Source of the DNA: Taxawa tesnikishii (nom. ined.)
Lineage: Eukaryota > Ascomycota > Dothideomycetes > Dothideales
Direction: 5' to 3'
DNA length: 64,000 nucleotides
Assembly (NCBI GenBank): GCA_030247885.1
Contig: JAPDRO010000002.1
Coordinates: 2,015,930 to 2,079,929, forward strand
The notes under the pieces were generated by a model. That model searched no databases, was not told the DNA's origin, and worked only from the letters and a program-made list of their open reading frames with translations. Of this stretch, positions 12,052 to 23,888 are shown piece after piece; positions within the stretch are counted from its first letter, which is position 1, and every line of letters begins with the position of its first letter. The translations under genes and the position numbers were made by a program.

Positions 12052-13785
12052 ATGCCGGCCTTCTCTTCAATATTGGAATACACAACACGGACCCTCGCAG
12101 CCGCGCAAACCTGGATGGACCAGCGAGTTCTTCTACCACCATTTGCGGCAAACATCGAGTCAACACATCCTGCACGAATAACACCTACAATGGACGCCAG
12201 AGTCGCAAGCCAATTGAGGCCCTACATGCCTCCCACAGACCCTTCCATCTACAGTGATGTGTATCCCGAAAATCCTCACTCCAAGATTAAAGAAGTGGCA
12301 AGCCTCATGACGGAATGGTACGACCTGCTTGTCAAGATGCGATATGTCAATGCGCAAGATATTGCGTATCCACCACACATTTCGAAACCCATCAACACCA
12401 AACACGCCGCTGAGTTCGGACTTGTGAAGGACGTAGTGGACCTGATGCAGATGATGCCCTACCACATCGCCTACGGTTCCACGAACTGGAATCACGGGTC
12501 GGATGCCGGCGAGTTTCTTTCTGGGGAGAATTCGGCGCCGACATGCGCGACGAGGACGCCGATTGGTTTCACAATATCGTCGATCCCTTCTATGGTGTTC
12601 AGTATGTGGAGTCCGGTGATCCGGTGAAGGGCTTCGATGAGGAAGATGGTCTGTACATGCGTCCGTGGTATCTTGCGTTAAACCAGATGGGAAACCATGG
12701 CAGTTTGTTGATTCTGAATACCAAGGACTTCAACATGTGGCTCGTAGACCAAATGGGATCTGTCACGGATCCGGCGTTGCGCGATGCGCCGCAAAAAAGA
12801 CCGCCAACCGAAACGATCTAAGCCAGTACCCGAGTCGGCCAGCGACAGAGCTGCTGAGAGATATGATTGATAGGATCAGGACGTTGGAGTATGTACCTGG
12901 AGGTCTATACGGTCCTGAACACCAAGAGTATCAGGTGTGTTCTGCCCTTCAAAACACAATGAAGCAGCGGCGATCCCAAGAGGCTGTTAGCGTTAGCCAC
13001 TGACCGCTTGGCGCGATGCCCGTTTACGGCAATCGTATCGAGTACGGAACAGATGCCTGTACAACAGAAGAACGGGTTATGGCTCGCCTCTTTTGAGTGT
13101 CCACGTCCTCCTCGTACATACACTCCATGTCAAGAACCGGCACATCTTCGTTCTATAATCTGTGCCAAGAATTGCGATGATATTCTGACCCTGCCAGGTA
13201 TTCAAGGACATGTACATCTCTGCGGGCTGGCCCGATAACTTTGATGGCGCCATCTTCGATCACTTACGAGCTGAGCGCGAGCAATTCGAGCAAGACCGTC
13301 ACCGAGCCGAACAGCCCTTGGAAGAACTCAAAACATTCAAGCAGTGGGCCCAAAACACCCAAGACCAGAAAAAGTGGTACCACGACACGGTAGCCGCACT
13401 CGAAGCCCTTCCACCGGACGCAGATCCTGAGAAGCGCAAGGAACTGGAGGACACGAGGGACCGCACCGGGCAGCGCTTCTTGCCCGAGGGCTTCGCAAAG
13501 CAGCAGGACGAGTACAGGACAACGATTGCTGAGCGCAAGATGAAGCTGCAAACGCTGCTCGAGGAGAATCCGGATGTGGATCGGGAAAAGTGGGAAGAGA
13601 ACCGTGTTGCCTGGGAGAGGAGGGATCATGAGCGCGTCATTGCGGCGCTTGAGGAGGAACTGGAGTACACAAGTTTCGAGGATCGCGACAGGAAGAGGAT
13701 CGAGAAGGCCCAGATCAAAGCCGATCTGGTTGATCCGGCAATCAGGAAGGCGTGGGAAGAGAGGGTTGCTAAGTATGGGTACTGA
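12052..13785 (+). CDS. Uncharacterised protein with C-terminal coiled-coil region (2 exons)
   Basis: Exon 1 12052-12934, exon 2 13198-13785, about 490 residues. The intron (12935-13197, 263 bp) has donor GTGTGT, branch CTGAC and acceptor CCAG, and joins EYQ to VFKDMYISAGWPD in phase 0. The N-terminal two thirds form a globular region with HIAYGSTNWNHGSDAGEFL, DWFHNIVDPFYGVQYV, YMRPWYLALNQMGNHGSLL and NTKDFNMWLVDQMG. The C-terminal third is highly charged helix rich in Glu, Lys and Arg. Two one-base losses break exon 1: between 12514 and 12526 (T- and G-runs) and in the A-run 12793-12798. With both restored the frame is intact. I believe this is a conserved fungal family without a known function. 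A start at 12040 is also possible. Confidence 0.7.
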
Positions 13786-14623
13786 TTGAAACGCACACGG
13801 GAGCGACTCGTCGCTGCTCACCGTTGATTTGAACAACGCACTCACATAAGCAAGCATTGCCGCTTCAGGTGGCTTCAATGCGCTTCCGCGGTCAGGGAAG
13901 CGAAGTTTTTCTACAGTTACGGTACGGCTGTGCGTCGTGCCCTTCACGTTCATGTTCTTCGACAGGTAGTTGTTCACGAACACGTTCCAGCGATCCATAG
14001 GAGGTCGAGAAGGGCAACGCACAATTTGTCGTTTTTCATCCATTTCTTTTCTTCCAAAAGACGACGACCTCGAACAACTTTACGTATTTGACATAAAAGT
14101 GGCGGCCCGCTCCGCAAGGAATCAACAACACGTGGGGAGATAAGACTCGATGAGCGGTAGTGACGGCGGGCGCTTCAAACCCTGCCAAGAGGGCCAAGAC
14201 GGGCGGCGCAACTTAAAGAGGCAGCTCAAAGGAAATCCATATCAGAAGTACAACCACTCAAACCGATATTCTCTTCCCACTCGGTCACTCCGCATGATGG
14301 TAGTGGCTATAAAACGCAAGCAATAGGGATGAGCGCATTAGCGCTTGGCCTTACAGCTTGTCCAGATCAGATCATTGGCCAGTGTTGCTCCACTCCTAGG
14401 AACGGGTTGCGAAATAGATCTTCAATGCCTGGACGATTGCAGGCACCAGATGCGACGAAGACTTCTAGCGCTAATACATGTACGCCCGAGGTATCAGGAA
14501 TGATCTGGCGCTTCTGGCCCCCAAGGATCGTCCCATGGAAAGGTTAAAAGTGGCGCTGTCGCCCGCCATGAAGGAGAACGACACGACCATCCAGCAACCC
14601 ACCATTCACTGTTTCTGTGCATC
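13786..14623. promoter_or_regulatory. Intergenic; TATA-like box upstream of RNase T2 gene
   Basis: No coding region recognised. A TATAAAA motif at 14308-14314 lies about 310 bp upstream of the RNase T2 start and could be its core promoter if the 5' UTR is long. A minus-strand open frame crossing 13264-14043 is largely the shadow of the coiled-coil exon. Confidence 0.35.
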
Positions 14624-16160
14624 ATGAGATCCCAGATCCCCTCCCGCCGCATCGCCGTGGCAGCATCGCTACTCACGTCCGCTTCAGGAGTCATTGCTGG
14701 TTCTTCGGCCACCTGCCTCAACCCACAGCTCAGCTGCTCCAACACCACGGTTGTGCAAGATCTGTGCTGCTTCAATGCTCCGGGCGGGCAGTTGCTGCAG
14801 ACACAGTTTTGGGACACCAACCCGGTCAGTGGTCCGGTCGACTCCTGGACTATCCACGGACTCTGGTAATCAACCCCTCCATATTATCAGAGCTCACACG
14901 CGCGGTTGCATGCAATTGGGCGCGACGCATACAACTGGGCTCGCACATGCAACCGCAGAGCTCTACTCTTCTGTCGTCACCGCGATAGCTAACGCGTACT
15001 CGTTCAGGCCAGACCACTGCGATGGCACCTACGACGCCAACTGCGACGACTCGCGCGCCTACACCAATATCACGCAGATCCTACAGTCTTTCGGTAAGAC
15101 GGATCTGCTTTCGTACATGCAAACCTACTGGCCCGACTACCAAGGCAACGATGAGAGTTTCTGGGAGCACGAGTGGGGCAAGCACGGAACCTGCATCAGC
15201 ACCTTGAAGCCCTCCTGCTACGACTCCTACGTTCCGACGCAGGAAGTCCCGGATTTCTTTCAGAGGACTGTTGATCTTTTCAAGACGCTGCCGAGCTACC
15301 AGGTAAATCTACCCTCAGACCTATCAGGTCTACCCCCAATCTCGTTGCCCTTTCCCTTGCCCTTCTTGGCCTTCACACTACTTGTACCTCTCATACCCGC
15401 CACCTCGCGTACAACAGAGTTAGGACTGACGACGTGCAAAGTGGCTCGCAGACGCAGGCATCACCCCTCAACAACAGCAACTTACACCTCCGCTCAAATT
15501 CAAGCCGCCCTCTCGCAACGCCATGGGTACAACGTCACAATCGGCTGCTCCAACGGCGCGCTAGATGAGATCTGGTACCACTACCACGTCCTCGGCAGCG
15601 TTCAATCCGGCACCTTCGAGCCCGCTGCCCCCGTCGGTTCGGACTCTTGCCCCGCCACAGGCATCAAGTACCTGCCTAAAGTCGCCGGCTCCTCCTCCAC
15701 TGCCACAGGAGCGAGTTCCACCCTCGCGACGTCCACTAGGGCATCGACCACTGCCGCTGCCAGCGCCACATCCACAGGCGCGCCGTTCACCGGAAAGGGT
15801 TACCTGAACGTCATCCTAGCAGACACAAGCGCGCAGGACGGCTGCATCATCAGCTCGGGGACGTGGTACACAACAGGAACCTGCGCCACATACACCGCCG
15901 CTGCCTCATCCTCCAGTAAGAACGGCTTCACGCTGCACAGCTCCAAGGGCTACTGTGGCCTCATCAACTCGACCTTCGTCTGCGCGGCCTACAACACCGC
16001 TGCTAACGCGACTGTGTTCACCGCGGCGGGGCAGCAGCTGAAGGGTGATAATGGCGTCAACTGGAGTGCGGATGTGACGCCCACAGGGAGCGTGCAGGCC
16101 AAGGTGTATTCGAACAACAAGGAGGATGTTAGGATTAGGATTCAATGGCAGGGTCTCTAA
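14624..16160 (+). CDS. Secreted ribonuclease T2 (Rny1-like, 3 exons)
   Basis: Exons 14624-14865, 15008-15302 and 15442-16160, about 418 residues. The signal peptide is residues 1-25 or so (IAVAASLLTSASGVIAG). The two catalytic RNase T2 signatures are present: CAS1 WTIHGLWP, split across intron 1 in the Trp codon, and CAS2 FWEHEWGKHGTC. Both carry the catalytic histidines that cleave RNA through a 2',3'-cyclic phosphate. Paired cysteines of the fold are present. After a Ser/Thr/Ala linker comes the fungal Rny1-type C-terminal domain (YLNVILADTSAQDGC, TWYTTGTCATYTA, KGYCGLINSTFVC). Introns 14866-15007 (GTAATC...TTCAG) and 15303-15441 (GTAAAT, CTGAC, AAAG) restore the catalytic core. One base is missing in the C-run 15464-15467. 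Expected location is the vacuole or secreted; family members serve RNA scavenging and stress-induced RNA turnover. Confidence 0.9.
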
Positions 16161-16428
16161 GGTCTGGAGGACATAGGAACGTAGTACATAGTAACGCAGG
16201 ACATATAGAAAAACAAGCAAAGTGTTTTTTCCTGGTTCCACCAAGGTGCGTACGCTTGCGTCACTCGTGGTTTTCGTTCGCATACGTTGCAAACGAGGTT
16301 TTGAATCTGGTCGCCTCAGCGAGAAGTGACGAGGTTGATGATCTGTTCTGCCTGGCCATCACCTTTGTAAAGCAGCTCTGCCCTTTCCAGATACATCCCG
16401 CCCTTTCGCGCCTAGTTATAGTTCTATA
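16161..16428. other. Short intergenic spacer ending in a TA target site
   Basis: Contains the 3' flank of the RNase T2 gene. Bases 16427-16428 (TA) are the left target-site duplication of the adjacent transposon. Confidence 0.5.
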
Positions 16429-16513
16429 ACGTAAACCGCGGGGAAGCCGGCCAGGTAGGGTAGCCGGCCACCTAAACGCGACCTTCTCATCTTTGTGTAT
16501 TGCTACCGTCAAC

Positions 16514-19500
16514 CATGAGTACTCCTATGCCTAGCAAGCCGGCTTATACTGAATCTGATATCCAGAGTGCACTCTCTGCCTTACGAAAAAGGACTACGCC
16601 TCGATTCGACAAGCTGCTCGTGCATATAGTGTGCCTTACCAAACTTTACGCGATCGTATAGCCGGACATAATTCGCGCGCGAGAGCGCATAAAATAAAGC
16701 AGATTCTCTCGAACGCCGAAGAAAGTACATTAGTACGATAGATCACGCGTCTTATACGTACCGGTTTCCCTACCTTGCCTACGTTGGTAGTGCAAATGGC
16801 TAAGGAGATCCGACGCGGTCGCGTTTAGCTATCAAAGACTTTACGATTATTACCTCGACTAATTAGTAAGAAGTGGCTTAACCGCTTTAAGACTCGCTAT
16901 CCTAATATCGTAGGCATCTAGACTCGTTAGATCGAGAGCGCGCGCTTTAACGCGATAAGTTATAACGCTATAAAGAGGTAATTTAATATAATAATAAAGC
17001 TATTTCTATAGTACTAGTATCCTCTAAAGCGCGTTTATAATATAAACGAGTCTAACTTCGTAGTTAAAGTAAGTTAGTTATTAAGAACTTTAGTTAATAT
17101 TTATAAGGTATTTAGCTAAAAGTAAATTAGAAGCTAGTAAGAGTAAATAATTATAAACTAATTACTTTAGTTTTTAATTACTTTTAGTTCTTACGTACTT
17201 TTGCTCTTTTTACTTAATTAATTTAAGGTGTTACTATATACTTTCTATTAGCTTATTATATCTTAACGTAAGGAGATAATTTAAGCTACTCTTTACGATT
17301 TATAATTTAACGCGTCGTTATTTATTTAAGTTACTATAAAGGCCTATAATATTACTACCTTTATTCTTACGTACTATACTAAAGGCGATAATAATATACG
17401 TACTAGCTACGAATAATAATAGTAATTATTACTATAATAAAAGGAGTTTCTTATTAAATAAATACTTAAATAAGATACTTAAGGATTTTTACTATTTTAC
17501 TTATATATACGAGAAATAGTTATTTAAATTTTATAAATAAATAGAGACGACGCTCTACTTAGAAAAGTATAAGTTATAAAGTTTATATAACATAATTTAT
17601 AAGTTACTTCTATTATTAGCTAGTAAATTAATACCTTATAAGTTAATAGAACTTATTTAAATTTAATTTCTAAGTTCTATATATAGTATAAAGATATACT
17701 TAATTAGTTTAATATTTAACTATAAGATACTTAAAATATAGACGAGTATAATATTATACTTAGAGTCTATATAAATACTCGAGTACTTATATTATCTTTA
17801 AAGAGACGTACTTACGTTAAATTACTAGAAACACGTAAATAAGTCTTAGTTCTTAAAATAATTAGCGTTACTAATAACTTTATTTATTTACTTTTAATCT
17901 TTAAAGGAAAAGTACCTTAATTAACTTAGTTTTTAGATTTAACTCTAAATTAGTAATATACTACGTCTAAGAATAGTTAAATAGTAAATCGCATTATAAT
18001 TTAATAGTTATAATATATGTTTATTTTAGAAATATAGCTCTAAGTTAGTAACTATTATCTTTTAATTATAAATAAGTATAGTAATTATATTACTATCGAA
18101 TTCCTTTAGACTTATAAGTAAAATAATATCTAGTTACTATTTTTACTTACTTATATAAGCTATGTTCTTTAGCCTTTAAATTTAGGTATTTTTATACTAT
18201 TAAAATCGTATTATAAAAGCTAGATTATAAGTCTAACTTACCTCGATAATATAGTTTTAATAAAGAAGTAACGTTTTATTTAATACTATTACTTTACTTA
18301 TAAAGAAATATTTAATTTATAAGTACTTCGTTTTAGATAGAAAGTAACTAGTATTAATTTATAGAACTTAAGTAAAGGCCTTAACTCGTCGTAAGTTTAG
18401 TCTATAATTTAACCTCGAACTATACTATTACTAACTAATTAATAACTAATATTTTATACTCTAAAAAGCTTACGCTAGCTATATACTATAACTTAATTAA
18501 TTTATAAGCGAAAGTAGTTTATTATAGTTAATAAATAGAGCCTTATTAACGTTCTTTAAAAAGCTAGCTAAGTAATTAATAGTTTAAACGTATAATAAGT
18601 AGTACTTTAAGCTTAAAACTAAAAACTATAAAGCTAACTTAAATAATATATTAAGAAGCGTTGAAAATAAGTAATAGTTAATCTAAATACTCGATTCGCG
18701 AGTATTAAAACTATTATATAAGTATAATAAGTATAGGTATAAATAGAGATATAAAACAACGTATATAATATAATAAATCTAGTTTTATAAGCTTAAAGTA
18801 TACTAGTAGCTTTATTATCTTATCTTTATAAAAGGTATTAAGTTTCGTAGTAGCTAGATAGCTATTAAGTTTATAGTTAATAGAATTTAATTAGTTATAA
18901 TATTAGTATAACTATATAAGAACTAGGGGTAATTAAAAACTAAGGTAACTAACTTAATTAAGTATATAAGCGCTACTAAAGAAGCTATATTACCCTTAAT
19001 TATCTTTAAGGCTAAATATACTAATACGGCGTAAATACTTACTAATATACTATAAGACTAAAGATTCTTAACTAGTAGTAATAACTAGACGTTTAATAGT
19101 TATAATTATAAGTAGTTAACTACTATTTTCGAGCTATTAATATAGCCTAATAACCTTACGACGTAGCGACTATTAATTATAAATAGTTATAATAGTTATA
19201 TTACTATAAAGGTAATTACCTTTTATATAGGAAATATAATTAACTTACTTATTTTACTACTTTATTACTTATATATACTTTAACTACTTAATATTAGTAT
19301 CTTTACTTCGCTAAAGCGTACGCTAACTTTAGAGATTAATATTACTTTACGACTTAACTTAAGTTATATATTACGTATAAAATAAATAAAGATATATATT
19401 TAAGTAAAAAATAAGGCGCTTACTATATATAATATCTTTAGTAAATAGAGAGGCGCTAGCCTTAAGCTTCTAAGTTTTATAATAGTACTTAATAAACTAC

Positions 19501-19780
19501 TTATAAAGCTAATTATTATAAATATATAACCTTATATACTTTTATAATAACTTAATTTAAATCTCTTATTACTAAATAGCTTTCCTTTAAATAATACTAA
19601 ACTATATAAAGTAAACGTAGCGCTTAACTTAGCTATTAAAGCTACGTAAGACTTACCTTCTTTAGTAAAGTAATATATAAAGTAAATAAGTTACTTTACT
19701 AAAATAATATATAGCGAAAATATTATATTATAAAAGTAACTAAAAGAGTAATAAGAACTTCTTAATATATAAAAGGCTTA
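16514..19780 (+). pseudogene. Dead DDE_1 (pogo) transposase of element A, interrupted
   Basis: The N-terminal part is readable from the ATG at 16514 (MSTPMPSKPAY) through a helix-turn-helix region. It then collapses into stop codons of the TAA/TAG type made by C-to-T and G-to-A changes. The reading frame is split by the nested transposon at 17156-18954 and resumes with decayed residues equivalent to the DDE metal-binding region. No protein can be made. The end coordinate is approximate. Confidence 0.7.
17156..18954 (+). mobile_element. Second pogo-like transposon B nested in element A
   Basis: The 1,799-bp insert is absent from the second copy of element A (compare 52540-52560). Its ends form an inverted repeat of about 36 bp sharing the core TTAGTTTTTAATTAC. 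It is flanked by TA (17154-17155 and 18955-18956). Around 18150-18290 the plus strand still reads like the end of a DDE_1 catalytic domain (remnant of a His-x-Leu-Gln-Pro-Leu-Asp-type motif, here PLNLGIF, followed by LLKSYYKSQI). The whole element is heavily RIPed. It inserted after element A was already resident. Confidence 0.82.
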
Positions 19781-20079
19781 AAAGAAGGGAAAGCGAGTCG
19801 CATTAAAGGGAAGGTTCGTATTTAGTACTTATAAAGTACTTAAGATAGCGAAGGTAGCAAAAGCGGATTTAGCCGCTAAAAAGCCACGTGGACGACTACG
19901 TAAGCGTGCAATTAAGGAAGTGCTTAAGGATAAGGAAGATAAAGTGCCTGAAAGTATATGTAGCGACTCAGATTCTGACTATATCGTTGTTGCGGTGCGT
20001 AGATAGCGATTAAAGCTAGAGAGTTCGTGTTCTAATGGCCGGATACCCTACCTGGCCGGCTTCCCCGCGGTTTACGTTA

Positions 20080-21111
20080 TGGTATTATCCGTAGAAGTTT
20101 CTTGAACCCTCAATCGTTCTTTGTCTCCTAACCCAGCAATTGCCCGCCGTCACAGGAACTTTCAATCTTGCAGTGCATACAAGCCTTTGATGAATAACCG
20201 CGCAAGGTGTTGCCCACTCAACCCAAGAACCAAAAACCCTAACCGTAGCTCGCATGTACCAGGCTTAGAAGGTCAATGTCGAAGCTGGGCTTACATACAG
20301 AGCTAGAACAGCAACAACGCACAAGCCAAAACGCCCTTTGGTTTGTTTGTATCGTTACCGGAGAATCCTGTCAACGGGGTCGTCCGTTAGCAAAGTTCCC
20401 GGTTCTTCCGACGACGCACGATCGTGCGATGGAGAAGACGATTACAGTACGATTGGGTGCTTGCGCGACGCTCCTGCATGAACAGGTTGGAATGAGATGG
20501 AGAAAGCTCGCATGCTGCCGACGTGCCAGACCGAAGTTTGCAGGCCAGCCAAGCCCTGGCCAGAATTGGGAATCAGTGTCAATTGAGGTAATCTGGAAAA
20601 CGGAGAACACAGCGGGGGAAAGGAAGATTCGCTCCGAAGGGGTTTTGATGAAACGAACACTGGTTGTAAGATTGAAGCTGTGAAGTCGAATGCACTGTAG
20701 TTTAGGTAGGTTTACCGCATCCCTCTCTGTCTGTCGTTTACCTCGAGCGCGTCAGATGTCCACGTTCCAGCAGTAAGACGAGAGTCAATTCGGTCACTGT
20801 TGCAGCAGACACTAGAAGCATACGGTAACAGGACAATTCAGAAGATCGGATTATCGGCCCGGGTTTGGTAGGACCGGGCCTTCGGGCGTTGTGCGTCCAG
20901 CGAAGTCGGAGCAGAGTCAGTTCGATCCTGTTGCGCCCAGTCACATCCTATATCGAGTGTGTGAATAACGATCAATGCTTCGAACCAAGCAAACATCACT
21001 CAACAATTCACACGACTGACACACTGTGAATCATTCCCTTATCTTGGTAGTTTGTGATTCTTCGTTTACTGTACAAATTGCGGCCCTTGAATTAGGCAAC
21101 AGCTTGTGTCT
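20080..21111. other. Intergenic, normal composition
   Basis: Base composition returns to normal immediately after the transposon's right end. I see no supported gene. A 135-codon open frame (20276-20683) has no motif. Around 20755-20945 there are two imperfect copies of a roughly 35-bp word containing GAGTCARTTCGRTC and TGTTGC, plus a GC-rich hairpin-like segment (GGCCCGG...CCGGGCC) near 20860-20880. Confidence 0.4.
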
Positions 21112-22062
21112 CTACATGTGGTGTGCATAAGTCTGGCGCTTGCGCTCGTGGACTGGCGTCTCGCCTGCTGGTGTGCCGGGTATCACCTTCTCGAGTTTCT
21201 GGGAAAGCAATTAGAAAGATGTTGCCAGTGTCGATGCAGTTGGGTGTTGATTGCATGGTTGGGTGCGTTGTTGTACGACTGGGTGAATAAACACAGCGCG
21301 AGCGATGCACGCGACGGCCCATGATAGTAGCCGGGTTCGGTTCGGGGTGGAGGAACGAGATTGCAGGGTAACAAGATTAGAAGGTAAGAAAAGTTGCAAG
21401 GGTCAAGGGAACTGGAAAGACAAGTGTCGCATACCAAGTTGTCAAAGACGCATTTGTTCAGTGGACGCTCCACCCTCCGGCACTGCCAGAGCTGCTGGTT
21501 GTTGTTCTCCAGACACTCCCAGTGTTTCCGGAACTCGGTCAGGCAGTGCTTGTTGATGTCGTCCAACCTACTCGGCGTTCCGGTCAGCCATCCATGTCCG
21601 ATACAGTCCTCCCCAATTAGCCTAGACCTTCCAGGTGTCTGGGCTTTTTCCCCAATATCCCAGGCGCTGAAGAGAAGTCGTGCACCACTTGAGTACGGCT
21701 GTGGTGACCGCGCTCGCACCCAGTAGGTAGGGACGATAGGGGTTGCAGACGTACACACTGGCGGCACATCGAGTAACCTTCCTTCCCTCCCTCATGCAAT
21801 CCACCTCTCCCTTACCGTTCGCCTCGGTCTTGCACACCATGTAGTCATCATTGTAGGGCTTGCAGCGGGCGCCGATGAAGAAGGATGCGCTGAGCAGAGG
21901 CGCACTGGACGCGCCGATTTCTGGGACCTTGGGGATGTCGTCCGGAAGTGGAGTTGTGTCGATGAGGACGTGTTGGTTGAACCTGCGCGGGCATTGTGAG
22001 TGAGGGTGTGGTGAAGATCGGAGGTGGGAAATTGAGGCTCACCTTGCTTGCCTGGCGGCCAT
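21112..22062 (-). CDS. NADH:ubiquinone oxidoreductase subunit NDUFA8 / NUO-20.8 (4 exons)
   Basis: Exons on the minus strand: 22062-22043, 21982-21755, 21567-21435 and 21198-21112, 155 residues. All junctions keep frame: GTGAGC...CGCAG, GTACGT...GAGTAG, GTATGC...CCCAG. The product carries four CX9C half-motifs: CKPYNDDYMVC, CMREGRKVTRC, CLTEFRKHWEC and CRRVERPLNKC. That is the quadruple arrangement of NDUFA8, a disulfide-bonded accessory subunit on the intermembrane-space face of complex I that is normally imported through the Mia40 relay. PLPDDIP and the GARC block are also family-typical. The tiny 20-nt first exon (MAARQA) is unusual but well supported. An upstream ATG at 22139 in another frame was rejected because it does not lead into the conserved exon. 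Confidence 0.93.
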
Positions 22063-22450
22063 TGTGCGTTTATGTGGTGGGTGTCACGGTGGTTCAGGTC
22101 GCTGTACCGGCTGCTTGCTGCTTGCTGCTTGCTGGACATGGGAGTTGAAGCTCGAGGCGGTTCGGCTGTTTCCGAGCGTCCGAGGCTTGGCGTGATCTAG
22201 CCGACCGTCTTCGTTCCTGAATCCCGAGCTCCACTGCTTCACTGCTTCACTGCTTCACTGGAGCTTCACGCGTTGCGCCAATCAATCGAACCTTATTTTG
22301 TCAACGACAACGACCGCTTCACCTTCACCTTCACCTTTATCTTGACCTTGATCTTGCGCGTGTCGACACCCCACACCTTGTATAGCTCGCCGTTACTGTC
22401 AACGCAGCGATCGAAGCGTATGCGCGTTTCGCTCATCTAACACAACAACC
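22063..22450. promoter_or_regulatory. Divergent promoter region with short direct repeats
   Basis: Shared upstream region of the complex I subunit gene (left) and the nucleoporin gene (right). Contains a 9-bp repeat CACTGCTTC in about three tandem copies (22228-22259) and a CTTCAC / CTTGAT hexamer run (22316-22357), both pyrimidine-rich on the plus strand. No TATA box is obvious. Confidence 0.4.
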
Positions 22451-23888
22451 ATGTCTCTCTTCGCGAACCTGGGCAACAATAACAATGCCCAGAACCAGCA
22501 GCAGCAGCAGCAGCAGCAGCAAACTGGAGCATCAAGTCTCTTCGCCAACTTGGGCAACAACAACACGCAGACTAATTCACTGTTCGGATCATCCATGAAC
22601 AACACTCAGAACGCGCAAACTCAGCAAAACCCATCCGCCAGCCTCTTCGGCCAAAACAATCAACAGCAGCAGGCAGTGCAGCAGCAGCAGCAGCAACAAC
22701 AACAACAACCACAACAACAACAACAACCGCAAAGTAGCTTGTTCAATGGTTTGAGCAGCCTCAGCGCGAACACCGGCGCAAACCCAGGCCTCGGAGCTTC
22801 TCTGCTCAATACCAACAACACGGCACAGCAAGCACAAATGTCGCAATCACGCCTTGGTTGGGATCCCACCGCGTCCATGCAACCACGTACGTCTTTCGCC
22901 CGTCTTCGCCCGTCTCCGCCAGCATCCCCTTCCCCTTCACCCTGTCTCACCCGTCTTCTTTACCTTTTACTGCAATCCCTCTCCACCTTGTCCCGCGCAA
23001 CCAGACGGACGCTCCCCATCCTCACCAACAATACTCAGCACCCTACATCCAACTCACCCCTGTCCGTGCGAATCATATCTGTCTCACTAACCCTCCCCTA
23101 GGCGAAAAACCCATTCTCCAGCGGCTAAGCCTCTGCCTGCAAAAGTGGTCCCCGATCACCCCCTCACCCCCTTCCAAACCTACTTTTATAACACCTATCC
23201 CTCATCCCTGACCCCTTCTTCGCTCCGCAACCTGGCGAAGACGAGCGCAAGTGGGAGGAAGCCCTCGCCTCCGCCCCGCAAGCGCCCACCGACTTACCCG
23301 CGGGCGTGAGCGCCGTTCCTGTCCTCGCTCGCGGCTTCGGCGACGTCGGTGCGAGATTGAATACCCAGGTCCAGGCGGTGACGCAATTGCAGGCGCGCTT
23401 GCACGAGATGAACAATTCGCTGAATGCGATCATGGAGAGGCATGAGTTGCAGTTGTCAGTCAGGGCGGCGGAGGCGAAGCGTAAACACGTCATGATCAGC
23501 CAGAGGACGCTGGCTTTGGCCGCCAGGGTGCAGGTGCTTAGGAGTAGGGGATTCGTGCTTGGTGCTGAGGAGGAGGAATTGAAGAAGAAATTGGAGGGAC
23601 TGGAGAGGGGGTCTTTGATCCGGGGTTCGCGGGACGCGAAGAAGAAGTTTGGGCCAGGATGGTCGGTTTGAGGAGCGCACGCGCTGGCTGCAGGAAGAAA
23701 CCGACAAATTGGCAACCGGACACGCGGGTGCGGAGGGAGGGAAGGCCGTGGAGAATGGGATTGATGCCGAAGTGTTGCAGAAGACAAAGAAGATCCTGTC
23801 GGATTATGACGCCCAGCTTCAACACTTGAACAAGGAGCTGGAGATGGTGAAGGAGGAATTCAAGGAGTGGGAGAAGGCGAGCAGATGA
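22451..23888 (+). CDS. Nucleoporin Nup54/Nup57 (2 exons)
   Basis: Exon 1 22451-22886 and exon 2 23102-23888; intron 22887-23101 with donor GTACGT and acceptor CTAG. About 408 residues. The N-terminus holds several SLFG/SLFAN units within Gln/Asn-rich linkers with two polyglutamine runs (CAG/CAA). This is the FG-type permeability region of the central channel. Exon 2 encodes the conserved helical Nup54 domain: QKWSP, FQTYFYNTY, DERKWEEAL, VPVLARGFGD, LNTQVQAV and ARLHEMNNSL, followed by coiled coil to EWEKASR. Nup54 pairs with Nup62 and Nup58 in the pore channel. Four single-base losses break exon 2: C-run 23150-23153, C-run 23212-23215, G-run 23607-23611 and one near 23655. Adding one base at each makes the summed exon length exactly divisible by three. 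Confidence 0.9.

Larger units (their letters stand above)
16429..20077 (+). mobile_element. pogo/Fot1-like DNA transposon A, copy 1 (RIPed, carries a nested element)
   Basis: Terminal inverted repeats of about 43 bp (left end begins ACGTAAACCGCGGGGAAGCC) match each other with one difference and are flanked by TA duplications (16427-16428 and 20078-20079). Without the 1,799-bp insertion and its extra TA, the element is 1,848 bp, the usual size for Fot1/Pot2-type elements. A degraded plus-strand transposase starts near 16514 and shows a psq/CENP-B type helix-turn-helix (YASIRQAARAY, YQTLRDRIAG) once frame errors are ignored, then remnants of a DDE_1 catalytic domain near 19150-19330. The outer 200-300 bases at each end keep CpA/TpG, while the interior has lost nearly all of them. 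Confidence 0.88.

Noticed and set aside
13264-14043. A 259-codon minus-strand open frame
   Set aside because: Most of it is antisense to the Glu/Lys-rich coiled-coil exon, and a charged helix on one strand produces a Leu/Val-rich open shadow on the other.
20755-20945. Possible tRNA or structured RNA in the GC-rich hairpin region
   Set aside because: There is a GGCCCGG/CCGGGCC inverted pair, but no box A/box B spacing or cloverleaf could be drawn.
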